DNA of 64,000 nt from JAVRLB01 sp049965455 (GTDB lineage: Archaea; Thermoplasmatota; Thermoplasmata; Thermoplasmatales; ARK-15): positions 1 to 64,000 of the forward strand of contig JBMFWH010000002.1 of assembly GCA_049965455.1 (NCBI GenBank). The letters run 5' to 3'. Below the pieces are notes generated by a model. It was given only the letters and a program-made list of their open reading frames with translations. It had not been told where the DNA came from and did no database searches. The stretch's first letter is position 1; every line of letters begins with the position of its first letter. Of this stretch, positions 31,778-40,762 are shown in pieces. The translations under genes were made by a program, and so were the position numbers.

Positions 31778-34444
31778 TTATTTTTTAGATTGCTTCTCTT
31801 TGATTGCTGCTTGCGCTGCTGCTAGCTTAGCGATCGGTACTCTGTATGGCGAACAGGATACATAATCTAAACCGATCGTGTGGCAAAACTCCACAGATTT
31901 AGGATCTCCACCATGCTCTCCGCATATACCTACCTCCAGGCCAGGCTTAGTTTTTTTACCTCTTTCTGTTGCAATCTTCAAAAGTTCACCTACACCATCT
32001 ATATCAATGGTTTCAAATGGATCTGCGGGTAATATGTCGTTTTCAACATAGTATCCTAAAAACTTGCCTTCTGCATCGTCCCTGGAATACCCGAACGTAG
32101 TCTGGGTCAGATCATTAGTGCCAAATGAAAAGAAATCTGTGTACTTTGCAATCTTGTCGGCGGTCAATGCTGCTCTGGGAAGTTCTATCATGGTCCCTAT
32201 CAGGTACTTGATATCAATACCCTCTCTTTCGATCAGCTGATTTGCGACTGGTTCCAAACGCTCTCGCAATATTTTCAGCTCTTTGTCAATGCTGGAGATC
32301 GGTATCATTATCTCTGGGTAGATCTCGTATCCCTGTTTTTTAGTTTCAATTGCAGCCTCTATAATGGCGGTTACCTGCATCTCATATATTTCAGGGTACA
32401 TTATTCCAACTCTGCACCCTCTAAAACCGATCATTGGATTGAACTGTTGCAGATTCTGCACAATGCTCAATATTTTTTCCTTTTCTGAAATCTCTTTGAT
32501 CAAAGTATCTATCTCTTTTGTATTTGCTGTTACTCTCAACTGCATCTTAAGCTCGAATAGCTCTTGCATCAATTCTATCTTGTCCGGTAAAAATTCATGA
32601 AGCGGAGGATCTAACAATCTGATAATTACAGGGAATCCTTTCATCGTTTTGAAAAACTCGACAAAATCGGATCTCTGCATGGGCAATAGCTTATTCAACT
32701 CTTTAATTCTCTCTTCCTTCGTTTTGCTCATAATCATTGCCTGCATAATCGGTAGCCTATCTGGCCCAAAAAACATACGCTCTGTTCTTGCAAGGCCGAT
32801 TCCTTCCGCCCCGAACTCTCTTGCTTTTACAGCCTCGGCAGGAGTGTTTGCATTTGCTCTTACACCCAGCTTTCTATAGCTATCCGCCCAGTCTATCACG
32901 ACTTTCAGCTCTCCTGACATGGAAGGCGTTATTAGATTCTTAGCGCCTTTGTAAACCTTTCCTGTAGAGCCGTCGATAGTAATTATATCTCCTTTATGAA
33001 TCTCAACATTACCGGCTACAAACTTATCTCCTCTGGTATCTACAGTGATCTCTTCGCACCCTACTACGGCAGGTTTACCCATAGCCCTTGCAACCACTGC
33101 AGCATGAGAGGTCATGCCACCTTTGGATGTAAGAATACCCTGAGATACTGCCATCCCGTGTATATCATCAGGACTCGTTTCAGTTCTCACTAAAATTACT
33201 TTCTGTGTTTTTGATAATTCAACAGCCTCTTCTGAATCTAATGTCACTACACCTACACCTGCACCCGGAGAGGCAGCCAACCCCTTTGCAATGGGCTTAT
33301 CCATCTCTTTGGAATCCAGTTGCGGATGCAAAAGAGCGTCTATGTGCGAAGGATCAACTCTTAAAAGCGCTTCTTCTTTCGTTAGCACCTTTTCAGAAAC
33401 CATGTCCACTGCAATCTTTACTGCCGCATAGGCAGTTCTCTTTCCAGCCCTGGTCTGTAGCAGATAAAATTTAGAGTTTTCAATGGTGAACTCAATGTCC
33501 TGTATATCTTTATAGTGCTTTTCGAGGATATCCGCGCTTTTTACAAGATCTTTGTAAGCGGAGGGAATATCTTCTTTAAGATTTTCTATAGCCTTTGGAG
33601 TCCTAATTCCAGCTACTACATCTTCTCCTTGCGCGTTTATCAAGTATTCTCCAAACAGTTTTTTCTCTCCCGTATTAGGATTTCTGGTAAAAACTACCCC
33701 TGTGGCAGAAGTATTGCCCATGTTCCCAAATACCATCGAAACAATGGTAACTGCCGTGCCAAGCTCCTCGGATATATTGTTTAGTTTTCTATATACCTTA
33801 GCACGATCATTGTTCCATGATTCAAATACGGCCATTATTGCCATTTTAAGCTGCTTGTAAGGATCCTGCGGAAATTCTTTATCCTTGACAACGTTCTTGA
33901 ACTCTTTTACCAACTTTTTAAGATCCTCAGTATTTAAATCTATATCAGTTTTAGCACCGGTACTTTCTTTCAAGGCTTCTATTTTATTTTCAAAATCTGA
34001 TGCTGGAATACCCAACACTATCTTTCCAAACATCTGTATTAACCTGCGATATGCGTCCCATGCAAATCTCTCATTTTTAGATATTTTTGCGAGTGTAACT
34101 ACTGTATCATCATTTAGGCCTATGTTCAATACCGTATCAAGCATTCCTGGCATTGATATGGGAGCACCTGATCTTGCAGAAACTAGTAATGGATTCTCTT
34201 TATCTCCGAATTTCTTGCCCGTTAACTTTTCTAACTTTTTAATAGACTCAACAGTGTCGTTCCATAGATCCTCTGGCAAAGTGCCTGTTCTAACATAATA
34301 TTTGCATGCTTCTGTAGTTATCGTAAAACCTGGCGGTACTGGTAATCCCAGGTTTGTCATCTCTGCTAGTCCTGCTCCTTTTCCTCCTAGCAAATTCTTC
34401 ATATCTTTGTTACCCTCATCAAAAAAATAAATATACTTTGTCAT
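31778..34444 (-). CDS. ppdK: Pyruvate, phosphate dikinase
   Basis: 888 residues, full length. Domain order: ATP-grasp nucleotide domain (GGKGAGLAEMTNLGLPVPPG at about 19), swivelling phosphohistidine domain (GGMTSHAAVVARAMGKPAVV, His near 450), and PEP/pyruvate barrel (IGLARTERMFFGPDRLPIMQ; FSFGTNDLTQTTFGYSRDDA; GICGEHGGDPKSVEFC with the catalytic Cys). It interconverts pyruvate, ATP and Pi with PEP, AMP and PPi, supporting gluconeogenesis from acetyl-CoA-level carbon. Monocistronic, with its promoter in the 71 bp upstream. Confidence 0.96.
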   Translation of the reverse strand: MTKYIYFFDEGNKDMKNLLGGKGAGLAEMTNLGLPVPPGFTITTEACKYYVRTGTLPEDLWNDTVESIKKLEKLTGKKFGDKENPLLVSARSGAPISMPGMLDTVLNIGLNDDTVVTLAKISKNERFAWDAYRRLIQMFGKIVLGIPASDFENKIEALKESTGAKTDIDLNTEDLKKLVKEFKNVVKDKEFPQDPYKQLKMAIMAVFESWNNDRAKVYRKLNNISEELGTAVTIVSMVFGNMGNTSATGVVFTRNPNTGEKKLFGEYLINAQGEDVVAGIRTPKAIENLKEDIPSAYKDLVKSADILEKHYKDIQDIEFTIENSKFYLLQTRAGKRTAYAAVKIAVDMVSEKVLTKEEALLRVDPSHIDALLHPQLDSKEMDKPIAKGLAASPGAGVGVVTLDSEEAVELSKTQKVILVRTETSPDDIHGMAVSQGILTSKGGMTSHAAVVARAMGKPAVVGCEEITVDTRGDKFVAGNVEIHKGDIITIDGSTGKVYKGAKNLITPSMSGELKVVIDWADSYRKLGVRANANTPAEAVKAREFGAEGIGLARTERMFFGPDRLPIMQAMIMSKTKEERIKELNKLLPMQRSDFVEFFKTMKGFPVIIRLLDPPLHEFLPDKIELMQELFELKMQLRVTANTKEIDTLIKEISEKEKILSIVQNLQQFNPMIGFRGCRVGIMYPEIYEMQVTAIIEAAIETKKQGYEIYPEIMIPISSIDKELKILRERLEPVANQLIEREGIDIKYLIGTMIELPRAALTADKIAKYTDFFSFGTNDLTQTTFGYSRDDAEGKFLGYYVENDILPADPFETIDIDGVGELLKIATERGKKTKPGLEVGICGEHGGDPKSVEFCHTIGLDYVSCSPYRVPIAKLAAAQAAIKEKQSKK

Positions 34445-34515
34445 ATTTAATCACCAATCATTATGTTTCTTTATGCTAAAAAAGTATATATTTTTATCTG
34501 GCTTAAATTTTTGGT

Positions 34516-36435
34516 TTACACAGCTTTCCCGATACTGAACCCCTGTGACACCGCATTAATGATCCTTCCCACCTTTAATGCGTCCCCAATAATATATGTT
34601 TGATATTTGTTTTTTAGTTGGTTGTATAATGTATGATCACGAAATCCTCCAAATGAAATTATGAAATAGTCCATTAAAACTTCGGTATTTCCTGCAATTA
34701 CAGAATTTTCAGTAATCTCATTGACAGGAGCGTTTAAAAGATATTTTACATTATGCTCATCCAGTTCCCTTAAAAGATAATTTCTGCTCAATGTTTCCAT
34801 ATCTGTAGCTAGCTCAGGCAGCATTTCTATAATAGTTACCTCATTACCCTGCGTTGCAAGAAATAAAGCTGTTTCACAACCTACCAAGCCTCCACCACCA
34901 ACCACCACTTTCTTGTCCCTTATTTTTATTTTGCCGTTCAGTACGTTTCTGGCAGGAACAATATTGCTATTTTTAATTCCCTTTATGGATGGAATATAGC
35001 ATTTTGCACCTGTTGCAATAATTATTGCATCGGGGTTTAGATACTCTACCTTGTCTAATGTAGCCTCTTGATTAAATTTTATGGGAATATCAAGTTTTTT
35101 TGTCATATGATCATAATACTCAAGCAGCCAGTTTAACTTTCCTTTTCCTGGTGGCACAGCAGCAAGTTTTAATGCTCCTCCAATAGTCCCCTCTTTTTCC
35201 CAGATTTCCACAATATGCCCTCTTCTTTTAGCGGTTATTGCTGCCTCTAGACCCGCTATGCCGGCACCTACTATCAAGATCTTCTTTTTTTCTGTGCTTT
35301 TTAACAGTAACTCTTCAGATTCAAGCTTTCCGAGTGTTGGATTTACGCCACATCTTATCGCCGTGCCCTCATCATGCCTGGCCTTTATGCACTCGCTGCA
35401 TCCAATGCATCTTCTTATTTCAGTATCTCTCCCACTTTCTGCCTTTACCGGCCAGTCTGGATCTGCAATAAGCGTTCTTCCAAGTGCTACAAGATCTGCC
35501 TTGTTCGAATTCAGTATCTCCTCTGCAAACACTGGATTTCGGATCATTCCTACTGCGATAACTGGAATTTTTATGCCACCTTGTTTTAGTGCCGCGGCAA
35601 GATATACTCTCCATCCCTCTTCATACTGCATTGGTTCCAATCTTTTTTCTTTGTTTCCAAACCCCACATCTGCATGAACCGCATCATATCCCATCTCTTC
35701 AAACAATTTTGCAATCTGTACCCCCTCATCCAAATTTATTCCGTCTTTAACAAAATCTATGACCGGCAGTCTTGCAGTGACAGAAAAGCTCTGCCCGCAA
35801 AGCATTTTTATCTTTTCAATAATAAGTTTCGCAAACCTGACCCTGTTCTCTAAGCTTCCCCCAAACTTGTCTGTTCTTCTGTTGGTATATGGCGATAAGA
35901 ACTGGTTTACTAAAAGCCCATGAGCAGCTTCTATTTCTACGCCGTCAAAATGGGCTATTTTAGCCCTATAAGCCGCTTTTGCGTATTTTTCAGCAAGGTT
36001 ATTAATTCCGTTCTCGGTGAGTTCTTTCACCTCACTTTTATCCTTTCTTAAAGGCACTTTAGAGGGAGCTACAGGTAATTCCCCACCATTTACCTCACGC
36101 TCCGCAAATAAGCCTGGATGTGTCAATTCCATAAATGCGAGGCTACCATGTGAATGTATAGTGTATGCAATTCTGCTCAACCCGGGAATAAAAGCATCAT
36201 CGTCGATTCTGGGCTGTGTAGCGCCACTTCTTCCGTCAGGATAGCTTATGCACATATTTTCCATTGTAATAAGTGCAGCACCACCCATTGCCCTTCGCTC
36301 ATAATGATATATCAGCTCAGCATTCACATTTCCGGTTGAATCCGCAAAGTTAGTGGAAATTGGCGGGAATATTATGCGATTTTTTAAAGTTAAACTTCCG
36401 ATCTTAATTTCTGAGAACAATAATTCTTTACTCAT
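34516..36435 (-). CDS. Old-yellow-enzyme/2,4-dienoyl-CoA reductase-like flavoprotein
   Basis: 639 residues. An FMN-binding TIM barrel (1-340; GSLTLKNRIIFPPISTNFAD; GVEIEAAHGLLVNQFLSPYT; RRTDKFGGSLENRVRFAKLI) is followed by a Cys cluster for a 4Fe-4S centre (RRCIGCSECIKARHDEG...RCGVNP, about 340-370), then an FAD/NAD(P) domain (ILIVGAGIAGLEAAITAKRR; VVVGGGGLVGCETALFLATQ). This is the FadH/BaiCD-type layout that reduces enoyl or dienoyl substrates with NAD(P)H; the substrate is unknown. Its promoter abuts the left end of the insertion sequence at 36486. Confidence 0.88.
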   Translation of the reverse strand: MSKELLFSEIKIGSLTLKNRIIFPPISTNFADSTGNVNAELIYHYERRAMGGAALITMENMCISYPDGRSGATQPRIDDDAFIPGLSRIAYTIHSHGSLAFMELTHPGLFAEREVNGGELPVAPSKVPLRKDKSEVKELTENGINNLAEKYAKAAYRAKIAHFDGVEIEAAHGLLVNQFLSPYTNRRTDKFGGSLENRVRFAKLIIEKIKMLCGQSFSVTARLPVIDFVKDGINLDEGVQIAKLFEEMGYDAVHADVGFGNKEKRLEPMQYEEGWRVYLAAALKQGGIKIPVIAVGMIRNPVFAEEILNSNKADLVALGRTLIADPDWPVKAESGRDTEIRRCIGCSECIKARHDEGTAIRCGVNPTLGKLESEELLLKSTEKKKILIVGAGIAGLEAAITAKRRGHIVEIWEKEGTIGGALKLAAVPPGKGKLNWLLEYYDHMTKKLDIPIKFNQEATLDKVEYLNPDAIIIATGAKCYIPSIKGIKNSNIVPARNVLNGKIKIRDKKVVVGGGGLVGCETALFLATQGNEVTIIEMLPELATDMETLSRNYLLRELDEHNVKYLLNAPVNEITENSVIAGNTEVLMDYFIISFGGFRDHTLYNQLKNKYQTYIIGDALKVGRIINAVSQGFSIGKAV

Positions 36436-36501
36436 TTTTTATAGAGAGTGTATGTGATTTTATTATTAATATTTTTAGCTCTAAACGGATGTGGGACAAA
36501 A

Positions 36502-36804
36502 TTATTTGACTTGATCTTTTAGTTCCTTTTTATCTTCTTCTGTTAAAATTATTTTCCTTGTAAAAATAGTTGCATTATATTCTTCAAGGAATCTTTTTAC
36601 AGCATCAAGATGCGGTTCTTCTATTATTATTACTCCTCTGATTAATTTTTTATGAGGTAGATCATCAAGCAATCCATGTCTATGATAATGATATTTTCCT
36701 TTCCAAGACGAAGAATTTTGACCATAGAACTTCTTGCAGAACTGGTTTATTTGATTTGTTTTCGTGCCTTTTGGCAATCTAAATACTACTATTATTCCTT
36801 CCAT
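36502..36804 (-). CDS. Accessory ORF of the ISA1214-like element
   Basis: 100 residues, intact. Basic and His-rich middle (SSSWKGKYHYHRHGLLDDLP) and a beta-alpha-beta pattern (KLIRGVIIIEEPHLDAVKRF; ATIFTRKIILTEEDKKEL). It starts 63 bp from the oppositely oriented transposase and lies wholly between the inverted repeats, so it belongs to the element. Its role is unknown; the second ORF in such archaeal elements may regulate or assist transposition. Confidence 0.65.
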   Translation of the reverse strand: MEGIIVVFRLPKGTKTNQINQFCKKFYGQNSSSWKGKYHYHRHGLLDDLPHKKLIRGVIIIEEPHLDAVKRFLEEYNATIFTRKIILTEEDKKELKDQVK

Positions 36805-36866
36805 TATGGGTGTAATAACCCATAACTATTTAAACTTGTTTGTTAGTTTGTTATATACTACATATA

Positions 36867-37818
36867 ATGCCAAAATTCTTTGATAATGATATCAGGGAAA
36901 AATTGAAAGAACTAGAGGAACACATCAAGAAAGAATATCTTAGCTCCAGGAAGAAAAAGAAAAGGGACTGGAGAACATATGAACAGGAATTTTCAAAGAG
37001 AATCATGGATGCGATAACGCTACTTGATCCATTGATCAAGGAATCTGTGCAAATGATACATATAGAGAAAGGTGCTGGAAGACCGGCAAATCTAAATCTA
37101 GAACATAAAATGAATTTGATCTTAACAAAACAGCTTGTTGGAGAATCAAATCGTATGTTTCAGGTATGCTTGATTTATTCACTCTTCTTTCAGGCATTGA
37201 AATATCCTACAAAACTATTGAAAGATTGTATTCTGAAGATACAGTTAACATGGCTCTCCATAATTTGCATGTACTATTATTAAAAAAGAAGAATGTGGAA
37301 AAAGTTGATGCTACTGGCGATGGAACAGGATACTCAATGATAATATCCAAACATTATGAAACATACATTCAGAAATTAAAGGAAAGGAAAATAAAGGGAC
37401 AAATAAAAAAAGGGCGAAGAGAAGATTGTTTGCATATACATTCAGGATCATGGATCTGAAAAGCAAGATGTACATAGCATATGGTACGAGCTTGAAATCA
37501 GAAAAAGATGCATTTGAAAAAGCGATGAGAATGCTAAGATCGCACGATACAAATATAGAGATGGATAGTATCAGGCTTGATAGATATTATAGCTCTCCAA
37601 AATACGTAGATAAATTTGGAGCTGCTAAAGTATATATAATACCAAAGAAAAATGCCACTTTAAATGGATCAATAAAATGGAAAAACACAATGAAAGAATT
37701 TGTAGGAAATACACTGGAATATCTGGGGCAATATTATTTAAGGAATAATTCAGAAAATGGATTTTCGGCAGATAAGAAAATGCTAGGCTGGTCTGTAATG
37801 CAAAAAAGAGAGGATTGA
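36867..37818 (+). pseudogene. ISA1214-like transposase with two frameshifts
   Basis: The coding sequence is split over three frames: MPKFFDNDIREKLKELEEHI to about 37160, then SGIEISYKTIERLYSEDTVN to about 37440, then FAYTFRIMDLKSKMYIAYGT to 37818. Acidic residues in VEKVDATGDGTGYSMI and MDSIRLDRYYSSPKYVD could belong to a DDE centre. Both breaks change frame without an obvious slippery run, so inactivation is likelier than programmed frameshifting. The intact inverted repeats and target duplication show it moved recently in evolutionary terms. Confidence 0.75.
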
Positions 37819-37946
37819 ATAAATTGTGCATTGAAAACCATTGGTCTTTGGCACAATTTATTTAATGTTGGAAGATCTTAGAATTTTGTCCCACATCCGC
37901 TCTAAAACTTAAAAAAGCTTAAATCTTTTTTGTGCATATCAGAATT

Positions 37947-39452
37947 ATGATCATTATAGATGGAGAGAACTTGAAAATTGAAGATGTGGTTGCCGTTGCT
38001 AGAAATTATGAAAAAATTGAACTTTCTGAGAAATCAATAAAAAATGTTAGAGAAAATCGGAGCAATCTTGAAAAGTTGATAGCTTCCGGGGCAATAGTAT
38101 ATGGCGTCAACACCGGCTATGGAGATCTCGTAAACACTCGCATTAGCCACGATGATATGAAAAAGTTGCAGAAAAACCTGATAATGAGCCATTCGGTTGG
38201 TGTTGGAAAGTATTTTGATCTTGACATTGTAAGGGCAACGATGCTGATACGGCTGAACACCCTACTTAAAGCAAAGTCCGGGGTTAGACCTGAAGTTTTA
38301 ATACTTTTGAAAGAACTTCTCAATAAAAATGTAGTTCCAGCAATACCAGAGAAAGGTAGCGTTGGCTCTAGCGGAGATCTTGCACCTCTGGCACATATGA
38401 CCCTTGTGATGATCGGAAAAGGAAAAGCATTTTACCACGATAAATTGCTAGAGGGAAATGAGGCTCTAAAACTTGCGTCTATATTGCCCATAGAATTAAG
38501 CTATAAGGAGGGAGTGGCGCTTATAAACGGAACCAGCGTGATGAGTGGTGTTGCGGCATTGAACATACATGATTCTATTAACCTATTGAAAAATTCTCTT
38601 ATTGCTTCATCTTTAACTTTGGAAGCCTTAAATGGTAATGATGACGCTTTTGATCCAAAGATATTATCCTTAAGGCCACATGAAGGTCAGGTTAAAACTG
38701 GTGCCATTGTAAAAAGCATGGTAGAAGAGAGCAAGATCATAGAAGAAGCTAAAAAGTTCAAGATCCAGGATGCCTATTCATTGCGATGCATACCGCAGGT
38801 AGCTGGAGCAGTATACGACACGATTGTGTTTGCAAAAAACATTGTAGAAACGGAACTTAATTCTGTTACAGATAACCCCATAATATTAGAACGTGCATAT
38901 TCCGGCGGCAATTTTCATGGAGAATATATAGGATTTGCAATGGATTATCTGGGCATTGCAATGGCTGAACTGGCAAATATTGCTGAGCGCAGAATTGCGC
39001 GCATGGTAGATCATAAATTGAGTGATCTGCCAGCATTTTTGATTGAAAACTCCGGGTTGAATTCTGGCATGATGATGATTCAGTACACTGCCGCGGCATT
39101 AGTATCTGAGAATAAGGTACTGGCACATCCGGCGACAGTAGACTCAATACCCACCAGCGCTAATCAAGAAGATCATGTAAGCATGGGAACTATTGCAGCA
39201 AGAAAAGGTAGGGACATAATAAACAATGTAAAGCACGTGATCGCAATTGAATATTTAGTAGCTTCCCAGGCTTTAGAATATCGAAAACATGAAATGGCAA
39301 AAAATACAGAAATAGCGTATAAACTCATAAGAAAAGGAGTTAACCCTTTGACAGAAGATCGAGAGATGGGAGAGGATGTAAGATATATAATAAAGATGAT
39401 TGATGAGAAAACTTTTAATAATAATCTGAATTTTGTAGACCGTTTAATATGA
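37947..39452 (+). CDS. hutH: Histidine ammonia-lyase
   Basis: 501 residues from the ATG at 37947, which fits a leaderless transcript from GCTTAAATC near 37917; a GTG at 37932 is possible. It deaminates histidine to urocanate. The MIO-cofactor loop reads GSVGSSGDLAPLAHM (about residue 137), so the usual Ala-Ser-Gly is Ser-Ser-Gly. VYGVNTGYGDLVNTRIS, SLRCIPQVAGAVYD and SGGNFHGEYIGFAMD are other family signatures. No other hut genes are adjacent; it overlaps hisS by 4 bp. An aromatic aminomutase or lyase role is less likely. Confidence 0.88.
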   Translation: MIIIDGENLKIEDVVAVARNYEKIELSEKSIKNVRENRSNLEKLIASGAIVYGVNTGYGDLVNTRISHDDMKKLQKNLIMSHSVGVGKYFDLDIVRATMLIRLNTLLKAKSGVRPEVLILLKELLNKNVVPAIPEKGSVGSSGDLAPLAHMTLVMIGKGKAFYHDKLLEGNEALKLASILPIELSYKEGVALINGTSVMSGVAALNIHDSINLLKNSLIASSLTLEALNGNDDAFDPKILSLRPHEGQVKTGAIVKSMVEESKIIEEAKKFKIQDAYSLRCIPQVAGAVYDTIVFAKNIVETELNSVTDNPIILERAYSGGNFHGEYIGFAMDYLGIAMAELANIAERRIARMVDHKLSDLPAFLIENSGLNSGMMMIQYTAAALVSENKVLAHPATVDSIPTSANQEDHVSMGTIAARKGRDIINNVKHVIAIEYLVASQALEYRKHEMAKNTEIAYKLIRKGVNPLTEDREMGEDVRYIIKMIDEKTFNNNLNFVDRLI

Positions 39453-40735
39453 ATATCGATAAACTTCGGGGTTTTAGGGAAATATATCCGGAAGAAATGT
39501 ACATCCGGAAGAGAGTATTTGAAATTATAAAAAATATAGCAGAGAACTTTGGATTTTCTCAAATAGATGGCCCTAGTGTAGAACCGTTAGAGTTGTTTGA
39601 GGTTAAGAGTGGCCAGGAACTAGTTTCTCAAACGTTTTCATTCAAAGATAAATCAGACAGATTGGTAACTCTTATTCCAGAGATCACACCTACAGTATCA
39701 AGAATGATAGCTAAGAGAAAAGACCTATCAGTGCCTGTGAAATGGTATTCTTTTCCAAAACTATGGAGATATGAAGAACCACAATCAGGCAGGCTCAGAG
39801 AATTTTATCAATTTAACGCTGATATTTTTGGAGTGTCAAATGTAGAGGCTGACGCAGAGATTATAGTACTGGCAATATCTATTTTAAACAGTCTCGGTTT
39901 AAATGGGAAGTACAAGATAAAAATAAGTGATCGGATTTTAATAGAGAACGTGTTAAAGCAGATGGGCGTAGAGAATATAGAAGAGATGTTTAGAATCATT
40001 GACAAGAGTGATAAAATATCCCAGGAAGAATTTGTAAAAATGTTAGGGAAATTTCTGAGTGATGACAAAATTTTAAAATTGACGGAATTATTAAAATTTG
40101 AAGGTTCAGCAGAGGATTTAAGATCATTAATTGGTACCGAAGACAATGAGATAAAAAATAGATTAGAGATACTTCAGACTCTGGAAAATTATTTTAAAGC
40201 ATATTCTGTGACTGAATATAAATTTGATTTTGCCACTGTGAGAGGTTTATCTTATTATACTGGCATCGTATTTGAAGCAAAGGATGAGAAAGGAGAGTTC
40301 AGATCAATACTTGGTGGCGGCAGATACGATAAGATTGTTGAGCTTTTTGGATCCAGACCCGTCCCTGCGGTTGGGTTCGGGATGGGGGATGTAGTATTAG
40401 AAATGCTGATGAGGAGAGAAGGGTTATGGGTTAGTCCACCAGTGCAACTAGATTATTATATAATTAATGATAACAAATTCAGGGCCTATGCGATCCAGGT
40501 CCTTTCTAAAATCAGGAGCTATGGATTAATGGCAGATATAAACATGATAGATCGTACCATATCAAATCAGTTCAAGTATGCAAATAAGATTAAGGCAAAA
40601 AATGTCATTATTATCGGGGAGCAAGAAGTTGCAAATAACTCCATATCTGTCAAGGATATGAGTTCTGGTAAACAGATTTCGTTACCTGTTTCTGATTTTT
40701 TGAGAATACAATCTGAAAATATTTTTAAGCAATGA
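39449..40735 (+). CDS. hisS: Histidyl-tRNA synthetase
   Basis: 428 residues, class II synthetase. Motif 1 region SQIDGPSVEPLELFEVKSGQ, motif 2 KLWRYEEPQSGRLREFYQFN, histidine-specific loop RGLSYYTGIVFEAKD (about residue 265), and motif 3 GGGRYDKIVELFGSRPVPAV with GFGMGD are all present, followed by an anticodon-binding domain (about 340-420). It is translationally coupled to hutH by an ATGA overlap, an arrangement that would tie histidine degradation to its use in translation. Confidence 0.95.
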   Translation: MNIDKLRGFREIYPEEMYIRKRVFEIIKNIAENFGFSQIDGPSVEPLELFEVKSGQELVSQTFSFKDKSDRLVTLIPEITPTVSRMIAKRKDLSVPVKWYSFPKLWRYEEPQSGRLREFYQFNADIFGVSNVEADAEIIVLAISILNSLGLNGKYKIKISDRILIENVLKQMGVENIEEMFRIIDKSDKISQEEFVKMLGKFLSDDKILKLTELLKFEGSAEDLRSLIGTEDNEIKNRLEILQTLENYFKAYSVTEYKFDFATVRGLSYYTGIVFEAKDEKGEFRSILGGGRYDKIVELFGSRPVPAVGFGMGDVVLEMLMRREGLWVSPPVQLDYYIINDNKFRAYAIQVLSKIRSYGLMADINMIDRTISNQFKYANKIKAKNVIIIGEQEVANNSISVKDMSSGKQISLPVSDFLRIQSENIFKQ

Positions 40736-40762
40736 GGTATTTTCCCTCTTAGAGTGATATAT

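Larger units (their letters stand above)
36486..37899. mobile_element. Complete ISA1214-like insertion sequence
   Basis: 1414 bp bounded by inverted repeats CGGATGTGGGACAAAATT (36486) and its reverse complement ending at 37899. CTCTAAA flanks both sides (36479-36485 and 37900-37906), a 7-bp target duplication, or 8 if the adjoining G is shared. Inside are two divergent frames: a short accessory ORF on the minus strand and a frameshifted transposase on the plus strand. That two-ORF design with a 7-8 bp duplication suggests the archaeal ISA1214 group. It was inserted between the promoters of the flavoprotein and hutH genes without breaking either. Confidence 0.85.

Noticed and set aside
36502..36804. 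Toxin/antitoxin or host gene interpretation of the 100-residue ORF
   Set aside because: It lies wholly inside the inverted repeats of the insertion sequence and diverges from its transposase, so it is an element gene.
37150..37460. Programmed frameshifting in the IS transposase
   Set aside because: Two separate shifts, neither at a clear slippery heptamer or with a visible stimulatory hairpin; decay is simpler.
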